NCBI GenBank assembly: GCA_021521415.1
Contig: JAIQDT010001948.1
Location: 1 to 64,000 of the forward strand
Length of the DNA stretch: 64,000 nt
DNA from: Bidens hawaiensis
Taxonomy: Eukaryota; Streptophyta; Magnoliopsida; Asterales; Asteraceae
Direction of reading: 5' to 3'
Part shown: positions 45,877-58,405 of the stretch, in pieces
How positions within the stretch are numbered: position 1 is the first letter of the stretch
Layout of the letters: every line of letters begins with the position of its first letter
Notes under the pieces: model-generated
The model's input: only the letters and a program-made list of their open reading frames with translations
Told to the model about the DNA's origin: nothing
Databases searched by the model: none
Translations under genes and position numbers: made by a program

Positions 45877-47846
45877 TGTCACACCCCCGTTTTAGGCCTA
45901 GGCGTGTGACCCAATAGTTGGTACCATAATTGTAAATAAATCAGAGCTGCGTTAGTTTGCGGAAGACTTATAAATCTTTAAGGATCAAAATGTAATATTC
46001 ATATATTAAAAGACGGGATTATAAAATACCCGTTGTAGTTGTTAACAAAACATTACTTGTTTTATATTTACAAACCACCACTTAGGTTTACAAAATAAAT
46101 CCGAGCCATCGGATATCATAGTACTTCGTTATTTCCAAGCTCTAACTTTGTTCACCTGTAAATGTAATAAAATACGTCAGCAACGAATGTTGGTGAACAC
46201 GTGACGCAAAAATACTTTCTTTTACTTTATTACCCCTCGAGACTACGCCTGCCTCGGCCCAACGTGGCTTAGGAATAACAAAGTCAAATAACACATTATA
46301 AACACGAGCCTCTACTCTAGGTCACCTCAGCAAACACCGCAGCGTTCGACTTAGTTAAGTACCCGTAAATATACACAGCGGTCGTACTCCCTGCAGGAGA
46401 GCGTCCTACGACCAAAGGTGGTGCGATCATGCCCATTCATCGCATAGTACCACCTTTGTAAGGATCCAGACATACGTATACCACAACCTGAGGGCAAGGT
46501 TTATACCCTTATTCATAACGGTTTTAGGAACACATAGTTCCTTGTAAACAATTTCATATAACACATTGACTCATTTTAAAATAAGTTATAAAAATTTGGG
46601 GGCGTATTCACCTTTATCTCTTTTAGGATCGGCTTCACTCACCGTCCAAGGGTCTTTCCCTTCTTTATCTCACACCTATAATACGAGTATAAATATTTGT
46701 TAGTCGGATACACGATCCGGCTTAAGACCTTTAGTCTTATTTTATATCTCAACCTCGATGAACCTTTAGTTCATTTTCTTTTACTTGAAAACCTTTAGTT
46801 TAAAAATAAATTATAAACCTTTAGTTTATATTAAAACCCGACGTTTCTTCTTCTCCAAGAAACGTATTCTTTTTCTTTTATTATTTAAGAATACTCATTA
46901 TTCGTTAAATAATATTTTCATAACAAAAAGCATACATATATACTTACACACATATATACGTAATCATATCCAATATCTTATCTTTCATTCATTTCTTTGT
47001 TATGTTCATTTCTCTTTTATCGATGTATCGAGTATAACCTCGACTTAAGGCTTAAGCCTTTAATATAATATTATATTATATTGAATTTGTCGTTACGCCT
47101 AACTTTAGTGGTGTATAGAAACCCTAGGGACTTGAGCAGCACTCCGGCGCCGCTTTACTTTTCTCGACACGCAAATCGAGGAGCGCCAAATCTTCAACAC
47201 TCGTCGACACGCTTTACGAGATTCCTTGCCATTAGAACAACACCTTTGATCTTATGTGGGTGGAGGGTGGCACAAACTTCAAGGAAACATCGGTACACAA
47301 ATGAAGGTTCGGGACACGCTTTACGATGAAATATGGCACGTTTATCGAGGTGGATCGAGTATATGGTTGTCGGGTTTTAGAGAGAAGCTAGAGAGAGACT
47401 TGAGAACTGATTTGTGGGATGCCAAGAATGAAACCCGGACCTTGCTATTTAGTGACATCATCTGGTGTCCCATCGCGTATCGCGCCCGCATCCTGGGCAC
47501 CCGTCGCGTACCGCGACGTAGCCCAGGTGAGTCACCCAGTAGGTCTGCCACGTGTTGACACGTGGCAGACGGTGTGCCACGTGGCGGACGTCGTGCCATG
47601 TGTGGCCACGTATCGGGACACGTGGCAACTGGTGTGCCACGTGTGGACACGTGGCATACCACGTGTCTCGCTGTCAGACACCCCATCGCGTACCGCGATG
47701 GGTTTTCCTTTTGACCCGGTGCGTACCGCTATGGGTCAAGAAAACAGAATTTTCATTTTTAAACCCCCAACTTTGGAATTTGGCCATTTTAGTCCCTATA
47801 CTTTGGAAAGTTGATACTTTGAACTCGAAATTTTCACGTTGTTACA
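45877..47846 (-). repeat. 3' LTR of the nested gypsy element
   Basis: TGTCACACC..GTTGTTACA on the plus strand. Pairs with 53752-55722. Confidence 0.95.
47549..47665. promoter_or_regulatory. G-box cluster in the LTR (seven CACGTG)
   Basis: Seven CACGTG palindromes occur in 117 bp, mostly as CCACGTG or ACACGTGG words, within the U3 end (about 180-300 bp from the LTR start in element orientation). The sister LTR has eight in the matching place. Confidence 0.8.
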
Positions 47847-47860
47847 TCCTCCCCACCTTG
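47847..47860 (-). other. Polypurine tract of the gypsy element
   Basis: Minus strand CAAGGTGGGGAGGA immediately precedes the LTR start TGTAAC. Confidence 0.88.
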
Positions 47861-47886
47861 AAACAAATCTCGTCCTCGAGGTTGCT

Positions 47887-49557
47887 TTACAAAAACAATT
47901 GGGGGCATTTCTTTCTCATTTCCGATTCGAGTTCCCAAGTATATTCGGGCCCTCTACGCGAGTCCCATTTTACTTTCACATTTTTCAATGTTCTTCTTTT
48001 CAATTTCTTTGCTTTTGAATCTTCAATTTGAATCGGACGTTCTACAAATTTTAAGTTCTCATTTATTTCAACGTCTTTTAATGGCATTGCTAACGATTCA
48101 TCGGTCAAACACTTATACAGATTCGAAACATGGAATACATCGTGTATCCCTTGCATTTCCTCGAGCAGTCGCAAACGGTGTGCAACAGTGCCGATTCGTT
48201 CAAGTACCTCAAAAGGTCCAACGAATCGAGGACTTAGTTTTCCTTTCTTACCGAAGCGAACGACGCCTTTCCAAGGCGAGACTTTCAATAAAACTTTGTC
48301 ACCGATTTTGAATTCTAATGGCTTACGACGGACATCAGCGTAACTCTTTTGTCGATCGCGTGCCGTCTTAAGTCGTTCTTGGATTTGAAGAATCTTATCG
48401 GTGGTTTCTTGGACTATCTCGGATCCAGATATTTGGTTGTCTCCGGTTTCAGACCAACACACGGGTGTCCTACACTTTCTTCCATACAACGCCTCGAATG
48501 GTGCGGTTTGAATACTTGCGTGATAGCTATTATTGTACGAAAATTCCATTAGGTGTAAGTGGTCGTCCCAACTTCCACCTAAGTCGATCATACAAGCGCG
48601 GAGCATATCTTCCAATGTTTGAATCGTCCTTTCGCTTTGCCCATCGGTTTGTGGATGATAAGCAGTGCTAAGGTTCAACTTTGTACCGAGAGCTTGTTGG
48701 AAGCTTTTCCAAAAGTGAGACGTAACACGACTGTCTCAATCAGATATTATAGACAGCGGTACTCCATGCAGAGCAACGATGGTGTTTACATAAATACGCG
48801 CTAATCTATCCATAGAGTACGACTCATTAATGGGTATGAAGTATGCGGACTTTGTTAAGCGATCCACAATTACCCAAATTACATTATGTTGTCGAGTCTT
48901 TTTCGGGAGTTTGGTAATAAAATCCATAGTGATTAACTCCCACTTCCATACAGGAAGTTCGGGTTGCTGAAGCAATCCCGAAGGCTTTTGGTGTTCAGCC
49001 TTGACTTTCAAACAAGTTAAACATTTCGCAACATGCGAAGCGACATCCCTTTTCATTCCATTCCACCAATAGTTGGATTTAAGATTGTGGTACATTTTAT
49101 CGCTTCCGGGATGCATCATGTATTTCGACTTATGTGCTTCGTTCAAGATTTTCTCACGTAGTCCTCTAACGATTGGTACCCAAATCCTATTGCCAAGTCT
49201 AAGGATACCATCATTACCCTTGACTAGCGAGTCAATGGTGCCATTATGTTTTTCGTCGGAGATTTGGTTTTCATCAATTGCTTGAGTTTGCGCGGATTTG
49301 ATTTGCTCAATGAGATCAGTTTGGAGTTCTAGGCGCAATGCTCGAACTCTTTTGGGCTTCTCATGTTCCTTGCGACTTAAGGCATCGGCCACAACGTTGG
49401 CTTTGCCTTCATGGTAAACAATCTCACAATCATAGTCATTGAGCGTTTCCATCCATCGCCGTTGGCGCATGTTAAGCTCTTTTTGATCAAAAATGTGTTT
49501 CAAGCTTTTATGATCAGTGTACACGGTAAATCTTACTCCATTGAGATAGTGCCCCAA
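47887..49557 (-). pseudogene. Gypsy RNase H, integrase and chromodomain-like tail
   Basis: RNase H ([27 protein letters not shown]), integrase zinc region ([17 protein letters not shown]), core with MDFITKLP, the [15 protein letters not shown] block and [20 protein letters not shown], then a C-terminal region ending [19 protein letters not shown], the chromodomain-like signature of chromoviruses. The frame is interrupted by stops near 48678-48736, although both halves are in the same frame. Confidence 0.9.
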
Positions 49558-49727
49558 ATCTTAAGAGCAAAGATTATGGTGCCTAACTCTAGATCGTGAG
49601 TCGTGTAATTCTTTTCGTGTACCTTGAGTTGACGAGAGGCGTAAGCGATAACTTTCTTGCGTTGCATTAGTACACATCCCAAACCAGAATGGGATGCGTC
49701 ACTAAAGACCACAAAATCCTCAGTACC

Positions 49728-50471
49728 TTATGGCAGAGCCAAGATAGGTGCTCGGGTGAGTTTTTGTTTAAGTATATCTAACGCCTCTTGTTGCTTCATT
49801 CCCGATTCATACTTGATGTTCTTACGAGTTAGAGGAACGGCGATACGAGAAAAATTTTCGATGAATCTTTGGTAATAGCCGGCCAAACCTAAGAAACTTC
49901 GGATATCGGTTGGCGACTTCGGGATCTCCCACTTAGAGATAGCGTCAATCTTAGCGGGGTCCACTTGAATACCGTTGATGTTAATGATGTGACCAAGAAA
50001 TTTTACTTCGTGCAACCAGAACTCGCATTTAGAGAGCTTGGCGTACAACTTTTCGGTTCTCAGAATTTCAAGCAATGTTCGAAGATGGACTTCAAGATCG
50101 GCCTTTGACTTAGAATAAATGAGTATGTCGTCGATGAATACGATAACAAATTTATCCAAATAAGGCTTGCAAATACGGTTCATCATGTCCATGAACGCGG
50201 CCGGAGCATTAGTAAGTCCAAACGGCATGACCGTGAACTCATAATGTCCATACCTTGTTCGAAATGCGGTCTTTGGGATATCTTCGGATTGAAATTCAAG
50301 ATGGTGATAGCCGGAACGAAGATCGATTTTAGAATCGAAGCTAGCACCTTGAATTTGGTACAAAAGATCATCGATACGAGGGAGTGGATAACGGTTTTTG
50401 ATTGTGACTTTGTTTAGCGCACGATATTCGATACACATTCGCATGGAACCATCCTTCTTCTTGACAAACAA
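49728..50471 (-). pseudogene. Gypsy reverse transcriptase
   Basis: Shows [39 protein letters not shown] and the catalytic [12 protein letters not shown] box. It lies in a different frame from both the protease segment and the RNase H segment, so at least two frameshifts separate them. Confidence 0.9.
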
Positions 50472-50562
50472 GATTGGCGTTCCCCAAGGTGACGAACATT
50501 TTTGATTTCTTTTGGCTTAGATTCTTCGGTGACGTAAGCCATGAATGCGAGACATCCTTGAT

Positions 50563-50994
50563 TTAAACATTTGTTAGCCTAATCATGGAAATTATGCTAA
50601 CTTGGCCAGCGTCTTTGTCCCCTTCAATTCGAATCGTTCGTTTGTCGGGGTCTTGAAGTTCAATGGTTTTGCTATTGCAGATGATACGGGCATGGTTATC
50701 GGATAACCAATCCATACCAAGTACAATATCAAAACCAACCAGACTCATGGGTAGCAAACAAATCGGTAGAATATAACCGGCTAAAAGAATTTTTCCGTTT
50801 TCAAAGGCTTCGGAGATCTTAACGATTTCGCCACTAGCAGTCTTGACGCTTAGAGTTTTATCTAATTTTATTAATGGTTCGTCTAATAGGCTACAAAAAT
50901 TATAATCTATAAAACTTAGATTGGCACCCGAATCAAATAAAACTCTAGCATAGGTGTCGTTGACTAGAAACGTACCGGTGATGGTTTCTGGCAC
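50563..50994 (-). pseudogene. Gypsy aspartic protease
   Basis: Contains ARVLFDSGANLSFI (active-site DSGA) and VLGMDWLSDNHA. It overlaps the end of the gag frame by about 30 bp in another frame. Confidence 0.88.
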
Positions 50995-52235
50995 GTCAGC
51001 GGCCCTTTTTGTGTCGAGTACGAAGACTCGAGCGTTTCCTTTTTATCCTTGCCACTTCCACCCGCACCACCAGCAGCGGTTTTGTTCTTTGGGCACTCAA
51101 AACTTAGATGGCCCATTTCCTTACAATTAAAGCAAGTCATCTTTTTCTTCCAGCAATCAGCAGCATCTTGACCTGTGCGATGGCATGATTCACAAACTTT
51201 AGAAGGCGGGGCGAAGTTGCATCGTCCCTTGTGGTACCTTCTACATGTCTTGCAAAGCGCATAATTTGAATTGAACCAATTTTGGTGTCGGTTTACGCCT
51301 TTGCCTTTAAAATTGGCACCTCCTCCAGTTTTCCCTTGTGCAGTCGTTGTTGTCACCTTCTTGTCTTCCTCCTTGTTGCGGACCAATCCGCCCATCAAAT
51401 AATCAGCCAACTCCATCGCAGAGTCGGCGGTTTGAGGTAAATGAGACCTCACCATGTCGCGGATTTCCCGCGGCAGTCCCCAAATATATCGTGTGACTTT
51501 GCTGGACTCAGTGTTAACCAGCTGGGGAACAAGGCGACATTACTCATGAAATTTGGTATTGTACTCTCGGAGGTTTGTCCCTACGACCTTTAGATTAAGG
51601 AATTTCGTTTGGATTTGGTCGGTTTCGTGCATGGGACAAAACTTTGCCATCAACAAGGCTTTGAATTCATTCCAACTCAAACTATACATTACGTCTCTCC
51701 TTTTTCTCATCAACAGAGCATTCCACCATTCATGCGCCTCACCTTTAAACATTAGAGCGGAGTACTGTATCTTTTATTCATCAGAACACTTACTTCTTAT
51801 GACAATTGTCTCCATTTCCTCAAGCCATCTCACAGTAGTGATGGCTCCCTTATCACCATGGAACTCTTTTGGTCCATAGTACTTGAAATCTTTAAACGAA
51901 CAACCACTTATCTTGAGTTTCTTGAACTCACGTCTAACTCCACCATCGGCGTTAGACTCATGCACACTTTCCTCAACACGAGACGGGTTCGGACGGGATT
52001 TTTTGGATTTTCGAGAGGGATGAACGGAAGGATTACCAGATCAGGAATGTTTGGATTGTCTAGATTGAGATCTAAACTCGGATTCTTCCCTAACAGCTTT
52101 CTTAATCATCATTTGGATTTTATTCATATATTTTTCGGGAATTTCTTCCTCTCGCTCGTTCTCGGGGCCTTTCCCCTTGTCTTTTATTTCTTTTTCCTTT
52201 CGAGCGTTCTCATTGTTGTTACTTTGTTTAGACAT
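50964..52235 (-). pseudogene. Gypsy gag with in-frame stops
   Basis: One frame runs MSKQSNNNENARKEKEIKDK (52235) through the gag core (MFKGEAHEWWNALLMRKRRD, FCPMHETDQIQTKFLNL) to the CCHC knuckle CFNCKEMGHLSFEC near the C-terminus. Stops lie near 52041, 51774 and 51540. The first looks like CGA-to-TGA and the second like CAA-to-TAA, changes typical of cytosine deamination in methylated DNA. Confidence 0.88.
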
Positions 52236-52498
52236 TTTCTTTTATCTTTTTCAATTAAGTTTGAAAATTTTAACCACGTTTCTTTTATTAAACACATATT
52301 TTATTACACACATATATACCACAAGGGTATATATATTTATTTCATAATACACAAATGTAAATATATCGTTTCAATGATATATATAGATCATCCTATCCTT
52401 ATTCTAAGACGTTTCAACATCCTTATTACATAGATATTACACCTATCATACAAAGCTATATTACACATAACTTCGCATATCATTCTTCTCCACCACCT

Positions 52499-53593
52499 TT
52501 AATCTTTCAATAACTTCTGTATAACCTTTGTCAGCTTGTTGCATTTATGAAGAAGCTTTTCTCCTATCTTCTTCTTCCCATCCATAGTAATCTTCTTTCT
52601 CAAATCGTCGATCTCGTGTAAAGCTCGATCCATATGTTCCTCCGGTGACTGGGGAATGTCATTGGGATAACCATATCGGGGTGGTGGGTCACGGTACTCC
52701 ATCATCACCACGTCAAAATGATTCCTTGGATCAGGGTATGGGGAAGCAGTCACATCGGATTGATAGTTGAAGAAAGTGTCGGCAGCCTCATTCTGCTCTT
52801 GTATCTCATTTGCTTGTTCATCAACTGATGGGATCTCGCATGTGTATGGTGGGAATCTTGACGATGCTTTACCCCTGAGCTCTTGAAGGAATTGCATGTA
52901 GGGGTCAACAGGACCATAACTTGGGGTTTGTGGGAATGGTTCTTCCACCGATGTCATCTCTTCATTTGGGTTGTCGGGAAATTCCTCTTCTTCAGGATCT
53001 GTCTCCTCTTCTGGTTCCTTTTCTGGATCCTCTTCCGGTTCCTCTTCGGTTATTGCGGGTACGTGGATCTTCTCGTATGGTATTGTCACTCTTATCTTGG
53101 GCTTGTGAGATGGCCCTTCCTTGTCGAAGCGGGAATTAGCAGAATCCATAGTTGAAGTGCCGGTATGCCACTTTCTTGGGTCCGAGTGGCATTGCATCCA
53201 ATCGGAGGATGGGGATCTTGGTTCTTCTTTTATTGGTAGGTTTGCAAGGAAAGCATAGGATGGGTGTGGGTTGGGAAAATATCCGGTGGGGTAGTATTGT
53301 GGCTCTTATGATGGTCGATAAGTGGGGATCTCTGAGGGTTGATACATAGGTATGGTTGGTGGGTGATAGCTTGAGTGTCTTGGTGGTTCGTTTCTTGGTG
53401 GACTATCGGGAACGTCTATTGGGTAGTGTCTACTTCCGGGGCAGTACACAGGTTTGGTCAAATCGTGTTCCACATATTGGTCAAAATACGCTTCATAGTA
53501 TTCATCACTCATGTTATCCTCGGGATAGGGGTCAGCGATTCCTGCTTCCTTGGCTTTGCGTACATAGTTTTCCATCAAAATTTTGAATGACAT
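52499..53593 (-). pseudogene. Extra leader reading frame upstream of gypsy gag
   Basis: A frame of about 365 codons begins MSFKILMENYVRKAKEAG at 53593 and ends at 52499, broken by a single TAA near 53306; coding-like composition continues on both sides of that stop. It has a Tyr/Pro-rich part, a strongly acidic part (EEEPEEDPEKEPEEETDPEE, about two thirds in) and a basic C-terminal stretch. It lies between the primer-binding site and gag. I recognise no domain. Confidence 0.65.
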
Positions 53594-53735
53594 CTACATT
53601 ATGGGTGGTTTAGAATGTGGAGGGAAAGAAAAGGTTACCAGCCTATCTTATCCCTAAAACACATATACAATTATTTCCTATACTTGGATCGAAGCTTGGG
53701 TATTGTTTTATGATACCCAATTCGCTAAGATCGAT

Positions 53736-53749
53736 GGCTCTGATACCAA
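53736..53749 (-). other. Primer-binding site of the gypsy element (tRNA-iMet type)
   Basis: Minus strand TTGGTATCAGAGCC starts two bases from the right LTR. Confidence 0.9.
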
Positions 53750-53751
53750 CC

Positions 53752-55722
53752 TGTCACACCCCCATATTAGGCCTAGGCGTGTGACCCAATAGTTGGTACC
53801 ATAATTGTAAATAAATCAGAGGTGCGTTAGTGTGCGGAAGACTTATAAATCTTTAAGGATCAAAATGTAATTTTCATATATTAAAAGACGGGATTATAAA
53901 ATACCCGTTATAGTTGTTAACAAAACATTACTTGTTTTATATTTACAAACCACCACTTAGGTTTACAAAATAAATCCGAGCCATCGGATATCATAGTACT
54001 TCGTTATTTCCAAGCTCTAACTTTGTTCACCTGCAAAATATGATAAAATACGTCAGCAACGAATGCTGGTGAACACGCTGACGCAAAAATATTTTCTTTT
54101 ACTTTATTACCCCTCGAGACTACGCCTGCCTCGGCCAACGTGGCTTAGGAATAACAAAGTCAAATAACACATTATAAACACGAGCCTCTACTCTAGGTCA
54201 CCTCAGCAAACACCGCAGCGTTCGACTTAGTTAAGTACCCGTAAATATACACAACGGTCGTACTCCCTGCAGGAGAGCGTTCTACGACCAAAGGTGGTGC
54301 GATCATGCCCATTCATCGCATAGTACCACCTTTGTAAAGATCCAGACATACGTATACCACAGCCTGAGGGCAAGGTTTATACCCTTATTCATAACGGTTT
54401 TAGGAACACATAGTTCCTTGTAAACAATTTCATATAACACATTGACTCATTTTAAAATAAGTTATAAAAATTTGGGGGCGTATTCACCTTTATCTCTTTT
54501 AGGATCGGCTTCACTCACCGTCCAAGGGTCTTTCCCTTCTTTATCTCACACCTATAATACGAGTATAAATATTTGTTAGTCGGATACACGATCCGGCTTA
54601 AGACCTTTAGTCTTATTTTATATCTCAACCTCGATGAACCTTTAGTTCATTTTCTTTTACTTGAAAACCTTTAGTTTAAAAATAAATTATAAACCTTTAG
54701 TTTATATTAAAACCCGACGTTTCTTCTTCTCCAAGAAACGTATTCTTTTTCTTTTATTATTTAAGAATACTCATTATTCGTTAAATAATATTTTCATAAC
54801 AAAAAGCATACATATATACTTACACACATATATACGTAATCATATCCAATATCTTATCTTTCATTCATTTCTTTGTTATGTTCATTTCTCTTTTATCGAG
54901 GTATCGAGTATAACCTCGACTTAAGGCTTAAGCCTTTAATATAATATTATATTATATTGAATTTGTCGTTACGCCTAACCTTAGTGGCGTATAGAAACCC
55001 TAGGGACTGGAGCAGCACTCCGGCGCCGCTTTAATTTTCTCGACACGCAAATCGAGGAACGCCAAATCTTCAACACTCGTCGACACGCTTTACGAGATTC
55101 CTTGCCATTAGAACAACACCTTTGATCTTATGTGGGTGGAGGGTGGCACAAACTTCAAGGAAACATCGGTACACAAATGAAGGTTCGGGACACGCTTTAC
55201 GATGAAATATGGCACGTTTATCGAGGTGGATCGAGTATATGGTTGTCGGGTTTTAGAGAGAAGCTAGAGAGAGACTTGAGAATTGATTTGTGGGATGCCA
55301 AGAATGAAACCCGGACCTTGCTATTTAGAGACATCATCTGGTGTCCCATCGCGTACCGCGCCCGCATCCTGGGCACCCGTCGCGTACCGCGACGTAGCCC
55401 AGGTGAGTCACCCAGTAGGTCTGCCACGTGTTGACACGTGGCAGACGGTGTGCCACGTGGCGGACGTCGTGCCACGTGTGGTCACGTATCGGGACACGTG
55501 GCAACCGGTGTGCCACGTGTGGACACGTGGCATACCACGTGTCTCGCTGTCAGACACCCCATCGCGTACCGCGATGGCTTTTCCTTTTGACCCGGTGCGT
55601 ACCGCTATGGGTCAAGAAAACAGAATTTTCATTTTTAAACCCCCAACTTTGGAATTTGGCCATTTTAGTCCCTATACTTTGGAAAGTTGATACTTTGAAC
55701 TCGAAATTTTCACGTTGTTACA
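53752..55722 (-). repeat. 5' LTR of the nested gypsy element
   Basis: 1971 bp, about 98.5% identical to 45877-47846 by eye. Confidence 0.95.
55425..55541. promoter_or_regulatory. G-box cluster in the 5' LTR (eight CACGTG)
   Basis: Same position as in the other LTR, with one more intact CACGTG (gccacgtgtggtcacg here, gccatgtgtggccacg there). Confidence 0.8.
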
Positions 55723-55727
55723 GGGAA
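55723..55727 (+). repeat. Target site duplication GGGAA, right
   Basis: Matches 45872-45876. Confidence 0.93.
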
Positions 55728-58400
55728 TACCTTGAATGATTAGATCATGGATTCGGGATGCTCGAATTTCACGTTGTTGATGGCTTAAGGCATTCCATTG
55801 ACCATCTTGGTGATGTTCGGTTCCTTTCCAGAAGTGGAGGCAATGAGCTAACCCTAAAGGACGTGTATCACGTGCCTGGTGTAAAGAAGAATTTAATTTC
55901 TGTACCGCAAATCACATCTGATGGTCACTATGTTCTGTTCGGTCCCAAGGATGTCAAAATTTTCAAAGAATTTGAGAGGAAGTCAGTTCCAATCCTTTAG
56001 GGGCATAAAACCGAAACTGTATATGTGTTAAGTGCTGAAACAACCTACTTGGATAAGGTTAAGGGCAGTCAGAGTGCTGACCTATGGCACCAGCGTATGG
56101 GCCATGTGTGCTATGAGATGTTGGGCTAATTAAGTAACAAGGCCTTAGTTCGTGGGCTTCCTGGGGTTCAAGTTAGCAAAGAAGTGGTATGATTTGGGTG
56201 CCAGTATGGTAAAGCGAAGCAACAACCATACCATACCCATCGTCAAGCAACTGAACCACTCCAGTTGGTTCACTCTGATGTATTCGGTCATGTAAGGCAG
56301 TCATCGATTAAAGGTAAGAACTTGCCAGGACGTTTTTGGGCTGAGCTATGAGCACAACATGGTATGTTATAAATCGTTTGCCTTCTCAATCCCTTGATTA
56401 TCTGTCACCGTATGAAAAATTGACCGGAAACAAACCAAATTTAAGCCACTTTCGAGTATTCGGCTGTGTTTGTTATGTCTTTATTCCAAACCATCTTTGA
56501 CACAAGATGGAAAAGAAGGCAGTCAGATGTGTGTTTGTAGGGTACGATGTGGAAAGAAAAGGATGGCGGTGCATTGAACCAAGTACCGGGAAAGTCCATG
56601 TCTCAAGGAATGTTGTCTTCGACGAACAGTCCTCGTGGTGGTCTGTTGACAATCAACCACTACCTGATACATCAAAGGTAAAGGAAGAACTTGAAATCAA
56701 GTTAAGCTTTGATGAGGATGAACCTGTTGATACCAGTAATGACAACACAAGTTCAGATATACATGAGCCTGAAGTCGAGGAACCGGAGTCAAGTCTTAGG
56801 CGGTCTCAAAGGGTAAGAAAACCTAATCTTCGTTATGCTAATGTAGCAATTGTTACTGATGATTATAGGGAACCGGAAAGTTATGAAGAAGCCTGTTTAA
56901 AAGCTGAATGGATCAATGCTATGAAAGAAGAATGGCTGCACTTTTGAAAAATCAAACATGGGAACTCACACCTAAACCCGAAGAAGTAGTACCGGTGTCT
57001 TGCAAATGGGTATTTAAATTAAAGCAACGTCCTGATGGGTCTGTAAAGAGATACAAGGCTCGCCTTGTTGCCCGTGGTTTTTCCCAGCAGTATGGTATAG
57101 GCTATGAAGATACTTTCAGCCCTGTTGCTAAGCAAACTACAGTCCGAGTTTTACTGGCTCTTGGTGTTAACAAAGGGTGGAACTTGTGGCAGCTTGATGG
57201 CAGCAACGCATTCCTATATGGAGATATTGACCATGTGATTTTCATGGATCAACCCATAGGGTTTGAAGATCAAGATCGACCAGATTATGTCTGTAAGTTA
57301 AAACGGGCTATTTATGGGTTGAAACAATTCCCTAGGGCTTGGTTTGGGAAAATAGGGGAATTTCTTGAACAAAATGGTTTTGTTCTAACCAATGCAGATT
57401 CAAGTGTCTTTGTTAAGAAAATTGGCAACAAAGTGGTAGTTGTGCTTGTGTATGTAGATGATTTGATTGTCACAGGGGATGTTGAAGAAGAGATTAGTCA
57501 GCTAAAGGCTAATCTAAGTGTGAGATTCAAGATGAAAGATCTTGGTCGGTTAACTCACTTTCTTGGGTTGGAGTTAACATAGGTAGGGGATTCATTTTTG
57601 TTGCATCAGACTAAATATGCAAATGATTTGTTGCATAAGTTTTATATGGTTGCGTGTAAACTCGTAACTACACCAATGGAGTCAAGTCCCAAGCTGTATG
57701 TGGAACAGGGAAAAGAAATGGAAGACCCTACTGAGTATAGAAGATTGGTTGGTAGTTTAATATATCTCACATTGACCAGACCTGATTTGTCATTTGCAGT
57801 TGGTGTTCTGAGTCGTTTTATGCAGTGTCCAAGAAAGCCTCATTTAATAGCAATCAAACGAGTCTTGAGATATGTGAAAGCAACCTTGGGACAAGGTTTA
57901 TGGTTTGAGAGGGAGACTGAACCCAAGCTGATTGGGTTTTGTGATGCAGATTATGAGGTGATTTTAACGAAAGACGCTCAACAACTGGTTACGTGTTTAT
58001 GTTTGGTTCGAGCTCAGTTTCATGGTGCAGCAAACGACAACCAACTATGTCGTTGTCTACCACAGAGCCGGAATACCGGGCTGCTGCAGTTGCTGCACAA
58101 GAATGCGTGTGGCTGGTTCGTTTATTGACAGAATTGCATCAGGTGGTGAATTACCGAGTAAAGATGTTTTGTGACATTGTTTCAGCAATCAGCTTGCTGT
58201 AAATCCAGTTTTTCACGCAAGAACTAAACACACAGAGATTCAATACCATTTTATTCGTGAAAAGGTATTGAAGGGAGAGATTGAAATGAAGGCTATAAAG
58301 ACTACAGAGCAGGTTGCGGATGCGTTCACAAAAAGTTTGTCTGGCCCTAAGTTGATAAAGTTCTGCAAGGAGATGAATTTGGGCCATCTGCACATTGAGA
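55728..58400 (+). pseudogene. Outer Copia pol remnant (PR, truncated IN, RT, RH)
   Basis: After the nested element the frame resumes in protease/GAG-pre-integrase sequence (ELTLKDVYHVPGVKKNLISV; ADLWHQRMGH). The integrase core is internally deleted: [13 protein letters not shown] is followed almost at once by LPGRFWAEL, near 56305-56330, removing the second catalytic Asp and the Glu. RT follows with WVFKLKQRPDGSVKRYKARL, WQLDGSNAFLYGDI, IYGLKQFPRAWF and LVYVDDLIVTGD, then a stop after GLELT (57582), and RNase H ([24 protein letters not shown]) in shifted frames. Many stops interrupt it. Confidence 0.9.
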
Positions 58401-58405
58401 GGGAG

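Larger units (their letters stand above)
45877..55722 (-). mobile_element. Ty3/gypsy chromovirus (Tekay/Del-like), minus strand, nested
   Basis: Two LTRs of 1970 and 1971 bp, a GGGAA duplication, primer-binding site next to the right LTR and polypurine tract next to the left LTR show a complete insertion read on the minus strand. The order gag-PR-RT-RH-IN-chromodomain-like tail defines Ty3/gypsy chromoviruses. About 30 differences between the LTRs by eye (about 1.5%) indicate a recent insertion. Stops and frameshifts disable the coding region. Confidence 0.95.

Noticed and set aside
47256..47814. Several overlapping ORFs on both strands in the gypsy LTR, repeated at 55132-55690
   Set aside because: They lie in non-coding LTR sequence rich in CACGTG and GCGTACCGC words; open frames on both strands reflect base composition.
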